A model generated the notes under the pieces. It saw nothing but the letters and a program-made list of their open reading frames with translations. It made no database searches and had not been told where the DNA came from. Positions 33,054 through 42,150 of a stretch of DNA of 64,000 bases are shown here, in pieces (the stretch's first letter is position 1; the number at the start of each line of letters is the position of its first letter). Position numbers and translations under genes: made by a program. The stretch comes from Paraburkholderia sprentiae WSM5005 (GTDB taxonomy: Bacteria > Pseudomonadota > Gammaproteobacteria > Burkholderiales > Burkholderiaceae), in assembly GCF_001865575.2 (NCBI RefSeq), contig NZ_CP017563.2:558001-622000 (forward strand), given 5' to 3'.

Positions 33054-34411
33054 CACTCCTCCCGCGCGATGAAATCGCGCAGCGCGCGATGGAAGTTCGA
33101 TACCGACGTTTCCTGCAGCGGATTCGTGCGCGAGCCCTTGAAGCCGCGCGACTTCATGCCCTGCTGCACGTTGGTCATGTTCTGGAAGTCCTGCCACAGG
33201 ATCAGGCCGAAGTTCTCGTGCGCGTTCTCCTTCCAGTCATCCACGCCGTAATAGAATTCGCGCTTTAGCGGCGGCTCCGCGCCCGGCGCGAAGCGCTGCA
33301 AGGACCAGATGTCATAGATGCAGGAATCGGGGTTATCGCCGTCCGGCCGTGCGCGGTAAAACAGCGCGCCATCTGGATACGGCAGAAATATGAGGTTGGG
33401 GAAGACGTGCCAGTCCGCTCCCGCGCGACCCAGTTGCTCGAAAGAGATCTCGGGCCACCCTGCGCCCTCGGCGATGGCCGCTTCACGCTGAAAATCCATC
33501 GCCTTTGCAAGGACTTCGAACTGGTTACCCGACGGGGACATCTCGGTCATCAGCCGTTTCGCCGCTTCGTAGTCGCGCGCGGTATTGATCGCCTTCAGCG
33601 TTTCTTCCATCACACGGAAAAAATTGACGAGACCCTGGCGTACGTCCTCTGGCATCGGCTTGCCGGTTCTCGGCGAAGGCGCGCCGATCATCCGGGTGGC
33701 CGTCGCATAGCCGAACATGCCGTGGCGACCGTAGGCGAAGCTTCGCGTGACGTCGTCGCCTGCGACGTCCAGCAGCTGAGGATGGGTTGCCGCTACGTGA
33801 TAACCCTCGTTGAACGCCTCGAGCGCGACCTTCCAGTTGCACGGCAGACGAATCGACTTGTACCAGCGGTAGCGCATCTTTTCGAACTCGAAGCAGTTCG
33901 TGATTTCCGGCACCGGATCGAGAAATTTAGCAAGCGGCTCGGCGTTCGGATCCATGTTGATGAAAACGAAACCGCCCCACGTGTCCACCAGAACATCGGT
34001 CAGACGAAGATCACCGTCGGTCATTTCCGGGCAGCCGGCCCAGTCGTCGCGATCGAGCACGCGCGCCAAGCTGCCATCCAGATTCCACTGCCAGCCGTGA
34101 TAGGCGCAGTGAAATTTCGCGGCCTTGCCGCAGCCGTTGGTCAAGCGACGGCCACGATGCTGGCAGACATTGAAAAAAGCGTTGATCTGATCGGCCGCCG
34201 TTCGCACCACGATGATCGACTCGCCAGCCACGTCGAAGGTAACGTAGTCGCCGACGTTGGGAATCTCTTCGAGCCGGCAGGCAACCTGCCACACGTGCGG
34301 CCAAAGGCGCGCGTTCTCCCGCTCGAGAAATTGCTTCGACAGGTAACTGTCCTTCGGGACAAAATCGAGGCGGACAGTGTGTTCACCCGAATCGGGACCT
34401 CTGTTACCCAT
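33053..34411 (-). CDS. Rieske non-heme iron oxygenase, alpha-subunit type
   Basis: A 452-residue Rieske oxygenase. The [2Fe-2S] ligands are C83, H85, C102 and H105 (CQH then CAYH). The mononuclear iron ligands are H205 and H210 in NEGYHVAATH, with D408 as the probable third ligand. No beta-subunit gene is adjacent, and no dedicated reductase either. It probably works as a homotrimer, fed by the ferredoxin system at 18.6-20.2 kb or by general carriers. It heads the 13-gene operon, with a strong AAGGAG site before the ATG and an operator-bearing promoter about 100 bp upstream. It would hydroxylate the ring system. Confidence 0.92.
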   Translation of the reverse strand: MGNRGPDSGEHTVRLDFVPKDSYLSKQFLERENARLWPHVWQVACRLEEIPNVGDYVTFDVAGESIIVVRTAADQINAFFNVCQHRGRRLTNGCGKAAKFHCAYHGWQWNLDGSLARVLDRDDWAGCPEMTDGDLRLTDVLVDTWGGFVFINMDPNAEPLAKFLDPVPEITNCFEFEKMRYRWYKSIRLPCNWKVALEAFNEGYHVAATHPQLLDVAGDDVTRSFAYGRHGMFGYATATRMIGAPSPRTGKPMPEDVRQGLVNFFRVMEETLKAINTARDYEAAKRLMTEMSPSGNQFEVLAKAMDFQREAAIAEGAGWPEISFEQLGRAGADWHVFPNLIFLPYPDGALFYRARPDGDNPDSCIYDIWSLQRFAPGAEPPLKREFYYGVDDWKENAHENFGLILWQDFQNMTNVQQGMKSRGFKGSRTNPLQETSVSNFHRALRDFIAREE

Positions 34412-34514
34412 TGATATCTCCTTCGTGATGTGGCCGGCGTAGGCGCCGGTTCCGGCTTTTTATCTGGCGACCGCACGGCTCGCGGTCGATATGCAACTTA
34501 TGGTTCAATTTACA

Positions 34515-34558
34515 TGAACGGCGTTCAGATGCTAGGCCGACGCCCGGATTGCTGTCAA
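34515..34558 (-). promoter_or_regulatory. Promoter and perfect island operator for the 13-gene operon (site e)
   Basis: On the reverse strand, TTGACA (34558-34553), an 18-nt spacer and TAGCAT (34534-34529) are followed one base later by TGAACGCCGTTCA (34527-34515), a perfect match to the consensus. The operator would sit on the transcription start, about 100 bp upstream of the Rieske gene. Confidence 0.8.
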
Positions 34559-34570
34559 TCGGGGCGAACG

Positions 34571-35503
34571 TCAATCGAGCGCAGCGGTCAACGCCGGGAC
34601 CGCTTCGAAGAGATCGGCGGTGAGACCGTAGTCGGCGACCTGAAAGATCGGCGCCTCGGCGTCCTTGTTGATCGCGACGATGACTTTCGAGTCCTTCATG
34701 CCGGCGAGATGCTGAATGGCGCCCGATATGCCCACGGCGATATACAACTGAGGCGCGACGATCTTGCCGGTCTGACCGACCTGATAGTCGTTCGGCACAA
34801 AGCCCGCGTCGACCGCCGCGCGCGACGCTCCGACCGCCGCGCCCAGCTTGTCCGCAAGCGCATCGAGCAGCCTGAAGTTGTCGCCGTTCTGCATGCCGCG
34901 GCCGCCCGACACCACGATGTTCGCCGCGGCAAGCTCTGGCCGGCTCGACTTCGTGAGTTCCTGCCCGACAAAACGGGTCTTATCGAAAGCCGGTGCCGAC
35001 GCAACAGCGCGTGATGGCGCGGTGGCCGAGCCGGCAGGTGCCGCATCGAACGCGGTCGGACGAATCGTGACGACCTTGATCGGGTCGCAGGATTGCACCG
35101 TTGCGAGTGCATTGCCGGCGTAAATCGGGCGCACGAAAACATCGGGTGTCTTGAAGGCAACCACATCGGAAATCTGCGCGCTGTCGAGCAGCGCGGCCAC
35201 ACGGGGCATGAAGTTTTTACCCACGGCCGTGGACGCTGCGATCACATGTGTGTAAGCGGGGGCCAGCGACACGACTAGTGCCGCGAGATTTTCCGGCAAA
35301 CCGTGCTCGTATTCGGGTGCATCCGCGACGAGTACCTCGGCGACCCCGGCGACGCGCGCCGCTTGCTCCGCGACGGCCGACGCGCCGTGGCCTGCCACCA
35401 GCACATGAACCTCGCCACCCGCTGCGCCCGCCGCGGTGACGGCGTTGAGCGTGGCGCGCTTGAGGCTTGCGTTGTCGTGTTCGGCGATAACGAGAATAGT
35501 CAT
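34571..35503 (-). CDS. etfA: Electron transfer flavoprotein, alpha subunit
   Basis: A 310-residue ETF alpha subunit. The C-terminal FAD-binding domain shows [56 protein letters not shown] (in segments) and [17 protein letters not shown]. It carries electrons from acyl-CoA dehydrogenases to ETF:quinone oxidoreductase. It lies 2 bp after etfB. A dedicated ETF in an island with eight acyl-CoA dehydrogenase genes fits heavy beta-oxidation flux. It ends 44 bp before the operator of the Rieske operon. Confidence 0.95.
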   Translation of the reverse strand: MTILVIAEHDNASLKRATLNAVTAAGAAGGEVHVLVAGHGASAVAEQAARVAGVAEVLVADAPEYEHGLPENLAALVVSLAPAYTHVIAASTAVGKNFMPRVAALLDSAQISDVVAFKTPDVFVRPIYAGNALATVQSCDPIKVVTIRPTAFDAAPAGSATAPSRAVASAPAFDKTRFVGQELTKSSRPELAAANIVVSGGRGMQNGDNFRLLDALADKLGAAVGASRAAVDAGFVPNDYQVGQTGKIVAPQLYIAVGISGAIQHLAGMKDSKVIVAINKDAEAPIFQVADYGLTADLFEAVPALTAALD

Positions 35504-35505
35504 GA

Positions 35506-36255
35506 TCAGATCACCTTCGCTTCGTTTCGAAGCTTTTCAATCAGCGCTGCCACATCCGGAACCATCACGCCGCCCTTGCGCGCCGGCGGCTCGGTCACTT
35601 CGAGAACTTTCAGTCGAGGCGCGACGTCAACGCCCAGCGCCTCGGGGCTTAGCGTCTCCAGAGGTTTCTTCTTGGCTTTCATGATGTTGGGCAGCGTCAC
35701 ATAGCGCGGACTGTTCAGACGCAAATCCGTCGTGACCACCGCCGGCAGATCAAGCGCGATGCGTTCGAGCCCGCCATCGATCTCACGGGTGACGAGTAGT
35801 TGTTGTCCGTCCACTTCCGTCTTGAACGCGAATGTCGCTTGCGGCCATCCGAGCAATGCGGCGAGCTTCTGCCCGGTCTGGCCAGCGTCGTTGTCGATGG
35901 CCTGCTTGCCGAGCAACACCAGTTGCGGGGTTTCCCGCGCGGCCACGGCGGCCAGCAGCTTGGCGACTGCGAGCGGCTGCAGATCCACATCGCTCTCCAC
36001 TAGCACGGCGCGATCCGCCCCCATGGCGAGCGCGGTACGCAGCACCTCCTGGGATTGCGCGGTCCCCGCCGATACCACGACGACTTCGCTCGCCACGCCC
36101 GCTTCCTTCAGGCGCACCGCCTCCTCCACCGCGATCTCGTCGAACGGGTTCATGGCCATTTTCACGTTGGCCAGATCGACGCCCGAGCCGTCTGACTTCA
36201 CCCGAGGTTTCACGTTGTAGTCGATCACGCGCTTCACCGCGACCAATATCTTCAA
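35506..36255 (-). CDS. etfB: Electron transfer flavoprotein, beta subunit
   Basis: A 249-residue ETF beta subunit with the N-terminal [20 protein letters not shown], the [17 protein letters not shown] block and the AMP-binding region [24 protein letters not shown] (in segments). The start codon is TTG at 36253-36255, with GGAG seven bases before it; no ATG fits. It is the first gene of the etfBA unit. The operator copy at 36278-36290 lies only 23 bp upstream, so binding there would block transcription directly. Confidence 0.95.
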   Translation of the reverse strand: MKILVAVKRVIDYNVKPRVKSDGSGVDLANVKMAMNPFDEIAVEEAVRLKEAGVASEVVVVSAGTAQSQEVLRTALAMGADRAVLVESDVDLQPLAVAKLLAAVAARETPQLVLLGKQAIDNDAGQTGQKLAALLGWPQATFAFKTEVDGQQLLVTREIDGGLERIALDLPAVVTTDLRLNSPRYVTLPNIMKAKKKPLETLSPEALGVDVAPRLKVLEVTEPPARKGGVMVPDVAALIEKLRNEAKVI

Positions 36256-36277
36256 TTTGACGCTCCGGACACTTTGT

Positions 36278-36322
36278 TGAACAATGTTCCATATTCTGAA
36301 CTCATCTTTTTGCGGCTGTCAA
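36278..36322 (-). promoter_or_regulatory. etfBA promoter with island operator (site f)
   Basis: On the reverse strand, TTGACA (36322-36317), an 18-nt spacer and CAGAAT (36298-36293) are followed two bases later by GGAACATTGTTCA (36290-36278, 9 of 10). The region also faces the rightward MDR gene at 36392 and may control both directions. Confidence 0.75.
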
Positions 36323-36391
36323 CGAGAAGAATGAGAAAAGCGTCGCTCGGCAATCCATTCGACGCTCTCGTTCCACACCATGAGGCGACAA

Positions 36392-37417
36392 ATGAAGCTC
36401 TATCGATGCGAGCGTTTCGAAGGCATTGCGGGCCTGGCGTTATGCGAGGAACCCGATCCGGCGCCGCCCGGCGTTCATCAGGTACTGGTGCAGGTCAATG
36501 CCAGTTCGCTGAATTTCCGGGAGTTGCTGCTGATGAAGGGTGCGTTTCGCGACTGGATGGCACCCAACTTCATTCCGGCCTCGGACGGCGCGGGCGTCGT
36601 GCTTGCCGTCGGTCCAGGCGTACGGCGCTTCAGGCCCGGCGACCGGGTGATGGCCAATTTCGCGGAGGACTGGCACGGCGGCGCGCGTCCGCAACACGCG
36701 GATACCCTGGGCCGCGGCGCGATTGTCGAAGGTATGCTCCGCGACAAAATCGTACTGAGCGAGCAGGAGCTGGTTGCAGTTCCGCCTCATCTTTCCGACG
36801 AGGAAGCCGCAACGCTGCCTTGCGCCGCCGTCACCGCATGGAATGCACTGTGTCAGCATGCGGCCTTGCTGCCGGGTCAAACCGTCCTCGTGCAAGGCTC
36901 CGGCGGCGTATCGATCTTCGCTCTACAGCTGGCACGCCTTTTCGGCGCGCGCGTGATCGCCACGTCGTCGAGCGAAACCAAGCTCAAACGCCTGACCGAG
37001 CTCGGTGCCGACGCCACGATCAACTACCGCGACACGCCGAATTGGGATGACGCCGTGCTGAGCCTCACCGATGGCCGTGGAGTCGATCTGGTCGTCGAGG
37101 TGGGCGGCGCGCAAACATTCAGCAAGTCGGTTGCCGCCACGCGGGACGGCGGACGCATCAGCGTCGTGGGGCTGCTGACCGGCGCCCCTTCTGCCGGCGA
37201 AGGGTTCTTCATGCGCGGACTATCGATCGCGCCGATCCGCGTCGGCTCCCGTCAGGATTTCGAAGCGATGAACCGTGCGATCGCATTGCACAAACTCAGG
37301 CCCGTCATCGACTCCGTTCATGACTTTGCGTATGTAGCGGACGCGCTTCGGCACCTCGAAAGCCAGCAGCATTTCGGCAAGATCGTCGTTCGCCACCAGT
37401 CATCAGCCTTCGCATGA
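36392..37417 (+). CDS. MDR-family NAD(P)-dependent alcohol dehydrogenase/quinone reductase-like
   Basis: A 341-residue medium-chain dehydrogenase/reductase. It has a GroES-like N-terminal half (SSLNFRELLLMKGAF, then IPASDGAGVVLAVGPGV) and a Rossmann half with VLVQGSGGVSIFALQLARLFGA (in segments) and SSETKLKRLTELGAD. The catalytic zinc ligands of classical alcohol dehydrogenases are not evident, so it is closer to zinc-independent quinone or enoyl reductases. The ATG at 36392 follows GAGGCGACAA; an upstream ATG at 36380 lacks a site. Its stop overlaps a possible start of the next SDR. It could reduce a ring double bond. Confidence 0.85.
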   Translation: MKLYRCERFEGIAGLALCEEPDPAPPGVHQVLVQVNASSLNFRELLLMKGAFRDWMAPNFIPASDGAGVVLAVGPGVRRFRPGDRVMANFAEDWHGGARPQHADTLGRGAIVEGMLRDKIVLSEQELVAVPPHLSDEEAATLPCAAVTAWNALCQHAALLPGQTVLVQGSGGVSIFALQLARLFGARVIATSSSETKLKRLTELGADATINYRDTPNWDDAVLSLTDGRGVDLVVEVGGAQTFSKSVAATRDGGRISVVGLLTGAPSAGEGFFMRGLSIAPIRVGSRQDFEAMNRAIALHKLRPVIDSVHDFAYVADALRHLESQQHFGKIVVRHQSSAFA

Positions 37418-37434
37418 TCCACCGGAGTCAGGCT

Positions 37435-38217
37435 ATGAAACTATTTTCACTGGACAGACAGATTGCGCTCGTCACCGGCGCGTCGCGCGGTCTCGGATTT
37501 GCGATGGCGTGCGCGTTGGCGTCAGCCGGTGCAACCGTCATCCTCTGCGCGCGTTCGCGCGCAAGCCTCGAAACCGCCGCGGCATCGATTCGCAAAACAG
37601 GCGGCGACGTCGATATCGAACCGTTCGACCTCACCGATCCGAACGCAATCCGAAACGGCGTTCGCAACGTGCTGGCGCGCCACGGACGCATCGACGTACT
37701 GCTCAACAACGCGGGCATGTGCGAGTGGAGCGATTTTCTCGAGTCGAACCTGGACATGTGGCAACGAACCATGAATACCAACGTCACGGCCGCCTACCTG
37801 CTCGCGCAGCAAGTGGCTCGTCCCATGGTCGAACGCGGACACGGACGCATCATCAATGTCGGGTCTTATGTGTCCGTGCTCGGCCGCGAGAAGCTTCAGG
37901 CGTATGTGGCCAGCAAGCACGCCGTTGCGGGACTCACGAAATCGCTCGGCGCGGAGCTGGGCCGCCACGGCATTCGTTGCAACGGCATCTGCCCCGGCTA
38001 CTTTCTCACCGATATGGCCGAGCCCGTCACGTCGAATCCACAAATGAAGGAGATCGTGCGCTCGCATATTTCGGTTGGCCGCTGGGGAAACCCCGAAGAA
38101 CTCGGTGGCGTCGCCGTGTTTCTCGCCTCGGAGGCTAGCTCCTACATGAACGGGCAAATGCTGATGGTCGACGGCGGGGTCTCGGAGATCCTGAGCTTCT
38201 CGATGTCCGTCGTGTAG
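37435..38217 (+). CDS. Short-chain dehydrogenase/reductase
   Basis: A 260-residue classical SDR. It has VTGASRGLGFAMACALASAG near 13-32 and NNAGMCEW near 90, IINVGSYVSV with the catalytic serine, YVASK as the tyrosine-lysine pair, and MVDGGVSEILSFS at the C-terminus. A serine/arginine pair after the first strand (CARSR) suggests NADP preference. The ATG at 37435 has CGGAG nearby; the upstream ATG at 37414 overlaps the preceding stop but lacks a site. It follows the MDR gene in a two-gene rightward unit and probably interconverts a ring alcohol and ketone. Confidence 0.88.
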   Translation: MKLFSLDRQIALVTGASRGLGFAMACALASAGATVILCARSRASLETAAASIRKTGGDVDIEPFDLTDPNAIRNGVRNVLARHGRIDVLLNNAGMCEWSDFLESNLDMWQRTMNTNVTAAYLLAQQVARPMVERGHGRIINVGSYVSVLGREKLQAYVASKHAVAGLTKSLGAELGRHGIRCNGICPGYFLTDMAEPVTSNPQMKEIVRSHISVGRWGNPEELGGVAVFLASEASSYMNGQMLMVDGGVSEILSFSMSVV

Positions 38218-38320
38218 GAAAGCGAGAGGCGCTCGCCCTAACGCGCCGATTGACTCGAAGAGAGAACGGCCCGCTACCCCGGCAGATAGCAGGCCAGTTC
38301 TTTCGTACCGCGGACGCTAC

Positions 38321-38340
38321 CGCGCGCAAAGCGGCGCGCG
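38321..38340. terminator. GC hairpin between converging SDR and transporter genes
   Basis: CGCGCGC (38321-38327) and GCGCGCG (38334-38340) are perfect complements around a 6-nt loop, in the 134-bp gap between converging genes. A smaller hairpin, GCGAG/CTCGC, is at 38222-38236. Neither has a T-run, so function is tentative. Confidence 0.35.
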
Positions 38341-38351
38341 TGACAGCATCA

Positions 38352-40832
38352 CTACCGCAGCGTCACTTCGCCGTTACGGGCTTCGACGTTCGCGGGACCG
38401 GCCGCGGCGCTCTTCGCCACCGCCTTACGCGAGATGCCTTGCAACAGGAAATGCGACAGCGCCGGAATGAGGATCAGCGCGCCGATCATGTTCCACAGGA
38501 ACATGAACGTGAGCAAGATGCCCATGTCGGCCTGGAACTTGATCGGAGAGAACGCCCATGTCACGACGCCGGCAGCCAGCGTTACGCCGACCAGCGCCAC
38601 GACCTTGCCCGTGAACTGCACCGCATGACGATAAGCTACGCGCAGCGGTTGCCCGGCACGCTGATACGCGAGCTGCACGCTCAGCAGATAGAGCGCATAG
38701 TCGACGCCAATGCCCACACCCAATGCAATCACGGGCAGCGTCGCTACCTTCACGCCAATGCCGAGCTTGACCATCAGCGCCTCGCACAGCACCGAAGTGA
38801 TCCCAAGCGGCACGACGGCCACCACGACCGCGCGCCAGCTGCGGAACGTGATGAAGCACAGCAAGATCACCGCCGCATACACCATGAACAGCATCGTGCG
38901 GTTCGCTTTCGCGACGACCACGTTCGTCACCGCATCGATGCCCGCCGAGCCGGCAACCATCAGAAACTGGTGATCGGCGTCGCTGTGGGCTTTCACGAAT
39001 GCTTCCGCAGCGTCCATCACACGCGAGAGCGTCGCGGCTTTGTGATCGGTCAGATACGCAATGACGGGCGCCGTGCCGCAAGTTTGGCTCAGCAGATCAG
39101 GATGATCGAGCAGGATCTGCCACACCGTCTTGTTGACGATCGAAGGCACGCGGTCGATCGTGTACCACTTCGGGTAGCCCTCGTAAAAGCCCGCCGTTAC
39201 CCAGCGCGCGAGGCCGCCGACCGAGGTCGTCGTCTGCACGCCCGGCACGCCACGCAGTGCGGTTTCTAGCCGGTCGGCTTCGAGCACGAGTGGGAAGTTG
39301 TTCGCATCGCACGTGCCGTGCGACGATTTGCCGACCACGACGAACAGGTCGCTCGACAGACCGAAATGCGCATTGGTGTAAGCGTTGTCGAGGTTGTAGC
39401 GCGAGTCCGGCCTGAGTTCCGGCGCGCCCGAATCGAGGTCGCCAATCTGCAGATGCTGGCTGATCGACCATCCGAGCACCGTGAGTGCCCCCGCGCAAAC
39501 GATCGCACCCACGGCCCAGCGGCGTTCAGTGAAGCGGTCGAGCAGATTCCACAGCGCGCCCGCCGACGAGGTGCCGCGCGCGTCGTTCTGCTCGCCGCGT
39601 ACGCTACGCCGTGCAGCCGAGGGACTCACGCCGACATACGAGAGCAGTACCGGCAGCAGCAGCAGATTCGTGAAGACCAGCACGCCAACGCCGACGCTCG
39701 CCGTAAAGGCCAGATCCTTGATCACCGGAATGTCGATGACCATCAGCACGGCGAAACCAACCACGTCCGCAAGCAGCGCCGTGAGACCGGCGAGAAAGAG
39801 CCGCCGGAACGTATAGCGTGCCGCTACATAGCGATGCGTGCCGCGCCCGATGTCCTGCGTGATCCCATTCATCTTCTGTGCGCCATGCGAGACGCCGATG
39901 GCGAAAACGAGGAACGGCACCAGCACCGAATACGGGTCGAGCACGTAGCCGAGCGTGCGAATGATGCCAAGCTGCCAGACCACCGCAATCAGCGAACAAG
40001 CCACTACCAGCAGCGTGCTGCGATAGCAGCGCGTGTAGAGGAAGATCACGACGAGGGCGATCGCCGCGGCCACGCCGAAGTACATCGCCACCAGCTTGAG
40101 ACCGTCGATCAGATCGCCGATCAGCTTCGCGAAGCCCACCACGTGCACGTGCACCTCGCCGTGCCCCTCGTTCTTGATGACCTCGTCGATCTGGTGTGAA
40201 AGCTTTGCGTAGTCGAGCGGTTTGCCGGTATCGGCATAATGATCGAGCAGCGGCAACTGGATCATGCTCGAATGCAGATCATTCGATACGATGCTGCCCA
40301 CGATGTTTGCGCGCGCGATGTTCGTGCGCAGCTGTGCGATCGCCTGCGCGGACGCGTCGAAGCCGTCCGGCATCACCGGGCCGCCCGCAAAGCCGCGCTC
40401 GGTGACCACATTCCAGCGGACAATCGGCATCCAGATCGACTTCACGCCAGGGCGATCGACGCCCGGAATCAGGAACAACGCATCGTTGATGCGCCGCAGT
40501 GCGGCGAGATACTTTGGATCGTAGATATCGCCCGAGGGATTCTCGACGACGATCCGCAGCGAATTGCCGAGCCCTTTGAGGTCCGCCTTGTTGGCCAGAT
40601 AGTTCTTGATGTACGGATGCGAGAGCGGAATCATCTTCTCGAAGCTCGCATTCACATCGAGTCGCAGCGCCTGGAATCCCAGCACCGCCGTGATGATCGC
40701 GCATATGACGATGAGCCAGGGACGGCGGTTGAAGATCAACCGTTCTAGCGCGTTGCCTGAACCTGAATCGAACTGGGCAAGATCTGCCACCACGGGCATC
40801 TTGTCGAATTGGGCATTGTTGCCGCCGGTCAT
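38352..40832 (-). CDS. RND/MMPL-family transporter
   Basis: An 826-residue inner-membrane protein of the RND superfamily, hydrophobe/lipid (MMPL-like) branch. The first membrane helix is at about 39-56. A large periplasmic loop with the KMIPLSHPYIKNYL region follows, then a membrane cluster around VVIFLYTRC through LPVLLSYVGVSP. A second half repeats the arrangement, including the VIALGVGIGVDYALYLLS motif. It is driven by the proton gradient. It is encoded with YCF48, DUF1329 and DUF1302 proteins, a set that recurs beside steroid, terpenoid and hydrocarbon catabolic genes, so it probably moves the hydrophobic substrate across or out of the envelope. The direction of transport is unknown. Confidence 0.9.
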   Translation of the reverse strand: MTGGNNAQFDKMPVVADLAQFDSGSGNALERLIFNRRPWLIVICAIITAVLGFQALRLDVNASFEKMIPLSHPYIKNYLANKADLKGLGNSLRIVVENPSGDIYDPKYLAALRRINDALFLIPGVDRPGVKSIWMPIVRWNVVTERGFAGGPVMPDGFDASAQAIAQLRTNIARANIVGSIVSNDLHSSMIQLPLLDHYADTGKPLDYAKLSHQIDEVIKNEGHGEVHVHVVGFAKLIGDLIDGLKLVAMYFGVAAAIALVVIFLYTRCYRSTLLVVACSLIAVVWQLGIIRTLGYVLDPYSVLVPFLVFAIGVSHGAQKMNGITQDIGRGTHRYVAARYTFRRLFLAGLTALLADVVGFAVLMVIDIPVIKDLAFTASVGVGVLVFTNLLLLPVLLSYVGVSPSAARRSVRGEQNDARGTSSAGALWNLLDRFTERRWAVGAIVCAGALTVLGWSISQHLQIGDLDSGAPELRPDSRYNLDNAYTNAHFGLSSDLFVVVGKSSHGTCDANNFPLVLEADRLETALRGVPGVQTTTSVGGLARWVTAGFYEGYPKWYTIDRVPSIVNKTVWQILLDHPDLLSQTCGTAPVIAYLTDHKAATLSRVMDAAEAFVKAHSDADHQFLMVAGSAGIDAVTNVVVAKANRTMLFMVYAAVILLCFITFRSWRAVVVAVVPLGITSVLCEALMVKLGIGVKVATLPVIALGVGIGVDYALYLLSVQLAYQRAGQPLRVAYRHAVQFTGKVVALVGVTLAAGVVTWAFSPIKFQADMGILLTFMFLWNMIGALILIPALSHFLLQGISRKAVAKSAAAGPANVEARNGEVTLR

Positions 40833-40844
40833 ATCTGCTCTCCC

Positions 40845-41909
40845 TTAGTGCGACTTCGACAATGCGATCCGTGACAGGCCGGCCGCGCCGGCCAGCACCG
40901 CTGTGTCGCCACGCAGCGCCATGGCGAAGATGCCGCCCGGCTGGCTCGCGCCGAGTGCATGAAACGTTGCCCCCTGGTCGACGCTCTCGAGCAGCTCGCC
41001 CGCCTGGGTCGCGAGAATCAGGTGACCGTCGGGCAGTTCAGCCGAAGCCAGAATGCTCGCGCCGGTCGGCAGCGTGATTTTGTCCCACGTCGCGCCGCTG
41101 TCAGTGGAGCGATACGCGTTGCCGAGCAGCCCGTAGACGATCATCGCGTTGCGTGTGGAAGCGAGACCGAACAAGCTGCCCTTCGACGGCGTAGGCACCG
41201 CGACGAAACGCTGCTTGCCGGGATCGAGCTTGAGCAGCAGCCCCTGTTCGCCCGCGATATAAAGCGTGCCGTTGATACGCCGCATCGCATGCAGGTTCAA
41301 CGCATTGGGATTGTCCACGCGATCGAACCAGGGCACCCAGCTCTTGCCACCGTCGTCGGTGTGAAAAATGATGTTGAACGAACCGATGACCCAGCCGGAA
41401 CGCTCGTCGTCGAACCAGACGTCGAGAAACGGACGGCCGCCGTGGTCTGCTTCGAAGCGCTCGGCCTCTTCGCGCGATGCCTTGAGGTCCGGCGAGTCGC
41501 CCGGTTGCTTCGCGTAGTACTCGCTCATCAGTTTGGCCGCCTGCTGGCCGTCGAGCTGTCGCGTCCAGGTATTGCCGCCGTCGGTGGTATGGAGTACCTC
41601 GCCGTCGTGTCCGACCGCCCACCCCAGCGCGGCCGACTTGAACGTAACGGCCACCAGATCGGAACTCACCGGCACCGGGACCTGGCGCCAGTGCATGGCG
41701 CCGTCGTCCGAAACGAGAATTGCACCGCGCGGACCTACCGCGACCAGGCGCTGTCCGGCCTGCGCCAGCGCCATGAGCGGTTCATGCGCGGCATGCGGGT
41801 TGATGACCGCGGGCGCGTGCATCGGGTCGGCGAATTCGGCATAGGCCGGCGCGCTCGCGGCGCATGCCGCCGCGACGAGTGCCAGCCAACCAAACAGGGT
41901 ATTGCGCAT
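40845..41909 (-). CDS. Exported YCF48-type beta-propeller protein
   Basis: A 354-residue protein with a signal peptide (LFGWLALVAAACAASAPAYA, cleavage after AYA) and repeated WAVG/TTDGGNTW-like beta-propeller blades, the YCF48/BNR pattern of photosystem assembly and sialidase-like repeats. No catalytic residues are recognised. It lies 12 bp upstream of the RND transporter gene on the same strand. It is therefore probably a periplasmic accessory or assembly factor of that transporter. Confidence 0.85.
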   Translation of the reverse strand: MRNTLFGWLALVAAACAASAPAYAEFADPMHAPAVINPHAAHEPLMALAQAGQRLVAVGPRGAILVSDDGAMHWRQVPVPVSSDLVAVTFKSAALGWAVGHDGEVLHTTDGGNTWTRQLDGQQAAKLMSEYYAKQPGDSPDLKASREEAERFEADHGGRPFLDVWFDDERSGWVIGSFNIIFHTDDGGKSWVPWFDRVDNPNALNLHAMRRINGTLYIAGEQGLLLKLDPGKQRFVAVPTPSKGSLFGLASTRNAMIVYGLLGNAYRSTDSGATWDKITLPTGASILASAELPDGHLILATQAGELLESVDQGATFHALGASQPGGIFAMALRGDTAVLAGAAGLSRIALSKSH

Positions 41910-42080
41910 TGCGTCTCCTTCACAGTAACTGGCGATCGATCACGCGAACAGTTCTGAGCTTTTTATGAAACTTGTCTATGCGCCATGCCACAGCCGGCAT
42001 CAGGCACGTGTTGCGCCCTTTCTTGTGCCCGGGTCGGCAACACGACTTTCGATGCGCACGACACGAACCCGTCACTGCTG

Positions 42081-42120
42081 GTGATGCGTCCCGCCAAGCA
42101 AGGCGGGCGGGACGCATCAC
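42081..42120. terminator. Strong hairpin downstream of the DUF1329 gene
   Basis: GTGATGCGTCCCGCC (42081-42095) pairs perfectly with 42106-42120 around a 10-nt loop. It lies 30 bp beyond the DUF1329 stop on the reverse strand and before the YCF48 gene. It probably attenuates or ends the DUF1302-DUF1329 transcript, lowering expression of the transporter genes relative to the outer-membrane parts. The rest of the 41910-42150 gap shows only a weak GAACAGTTC near 41946. Confidence 0.7.
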
Positions 42121-42150
42121 TCAATACCTCATCCTCAACCCGGCGCGCAA

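Noticed and set aside
41946..41954. GAACAGTTC upstream of the YCF48 gene
   Set aside because: The half-sites match, but the spacing is one base instead of three, so a dimer that binds TGAACNNNGTTCA would not fit the same way.
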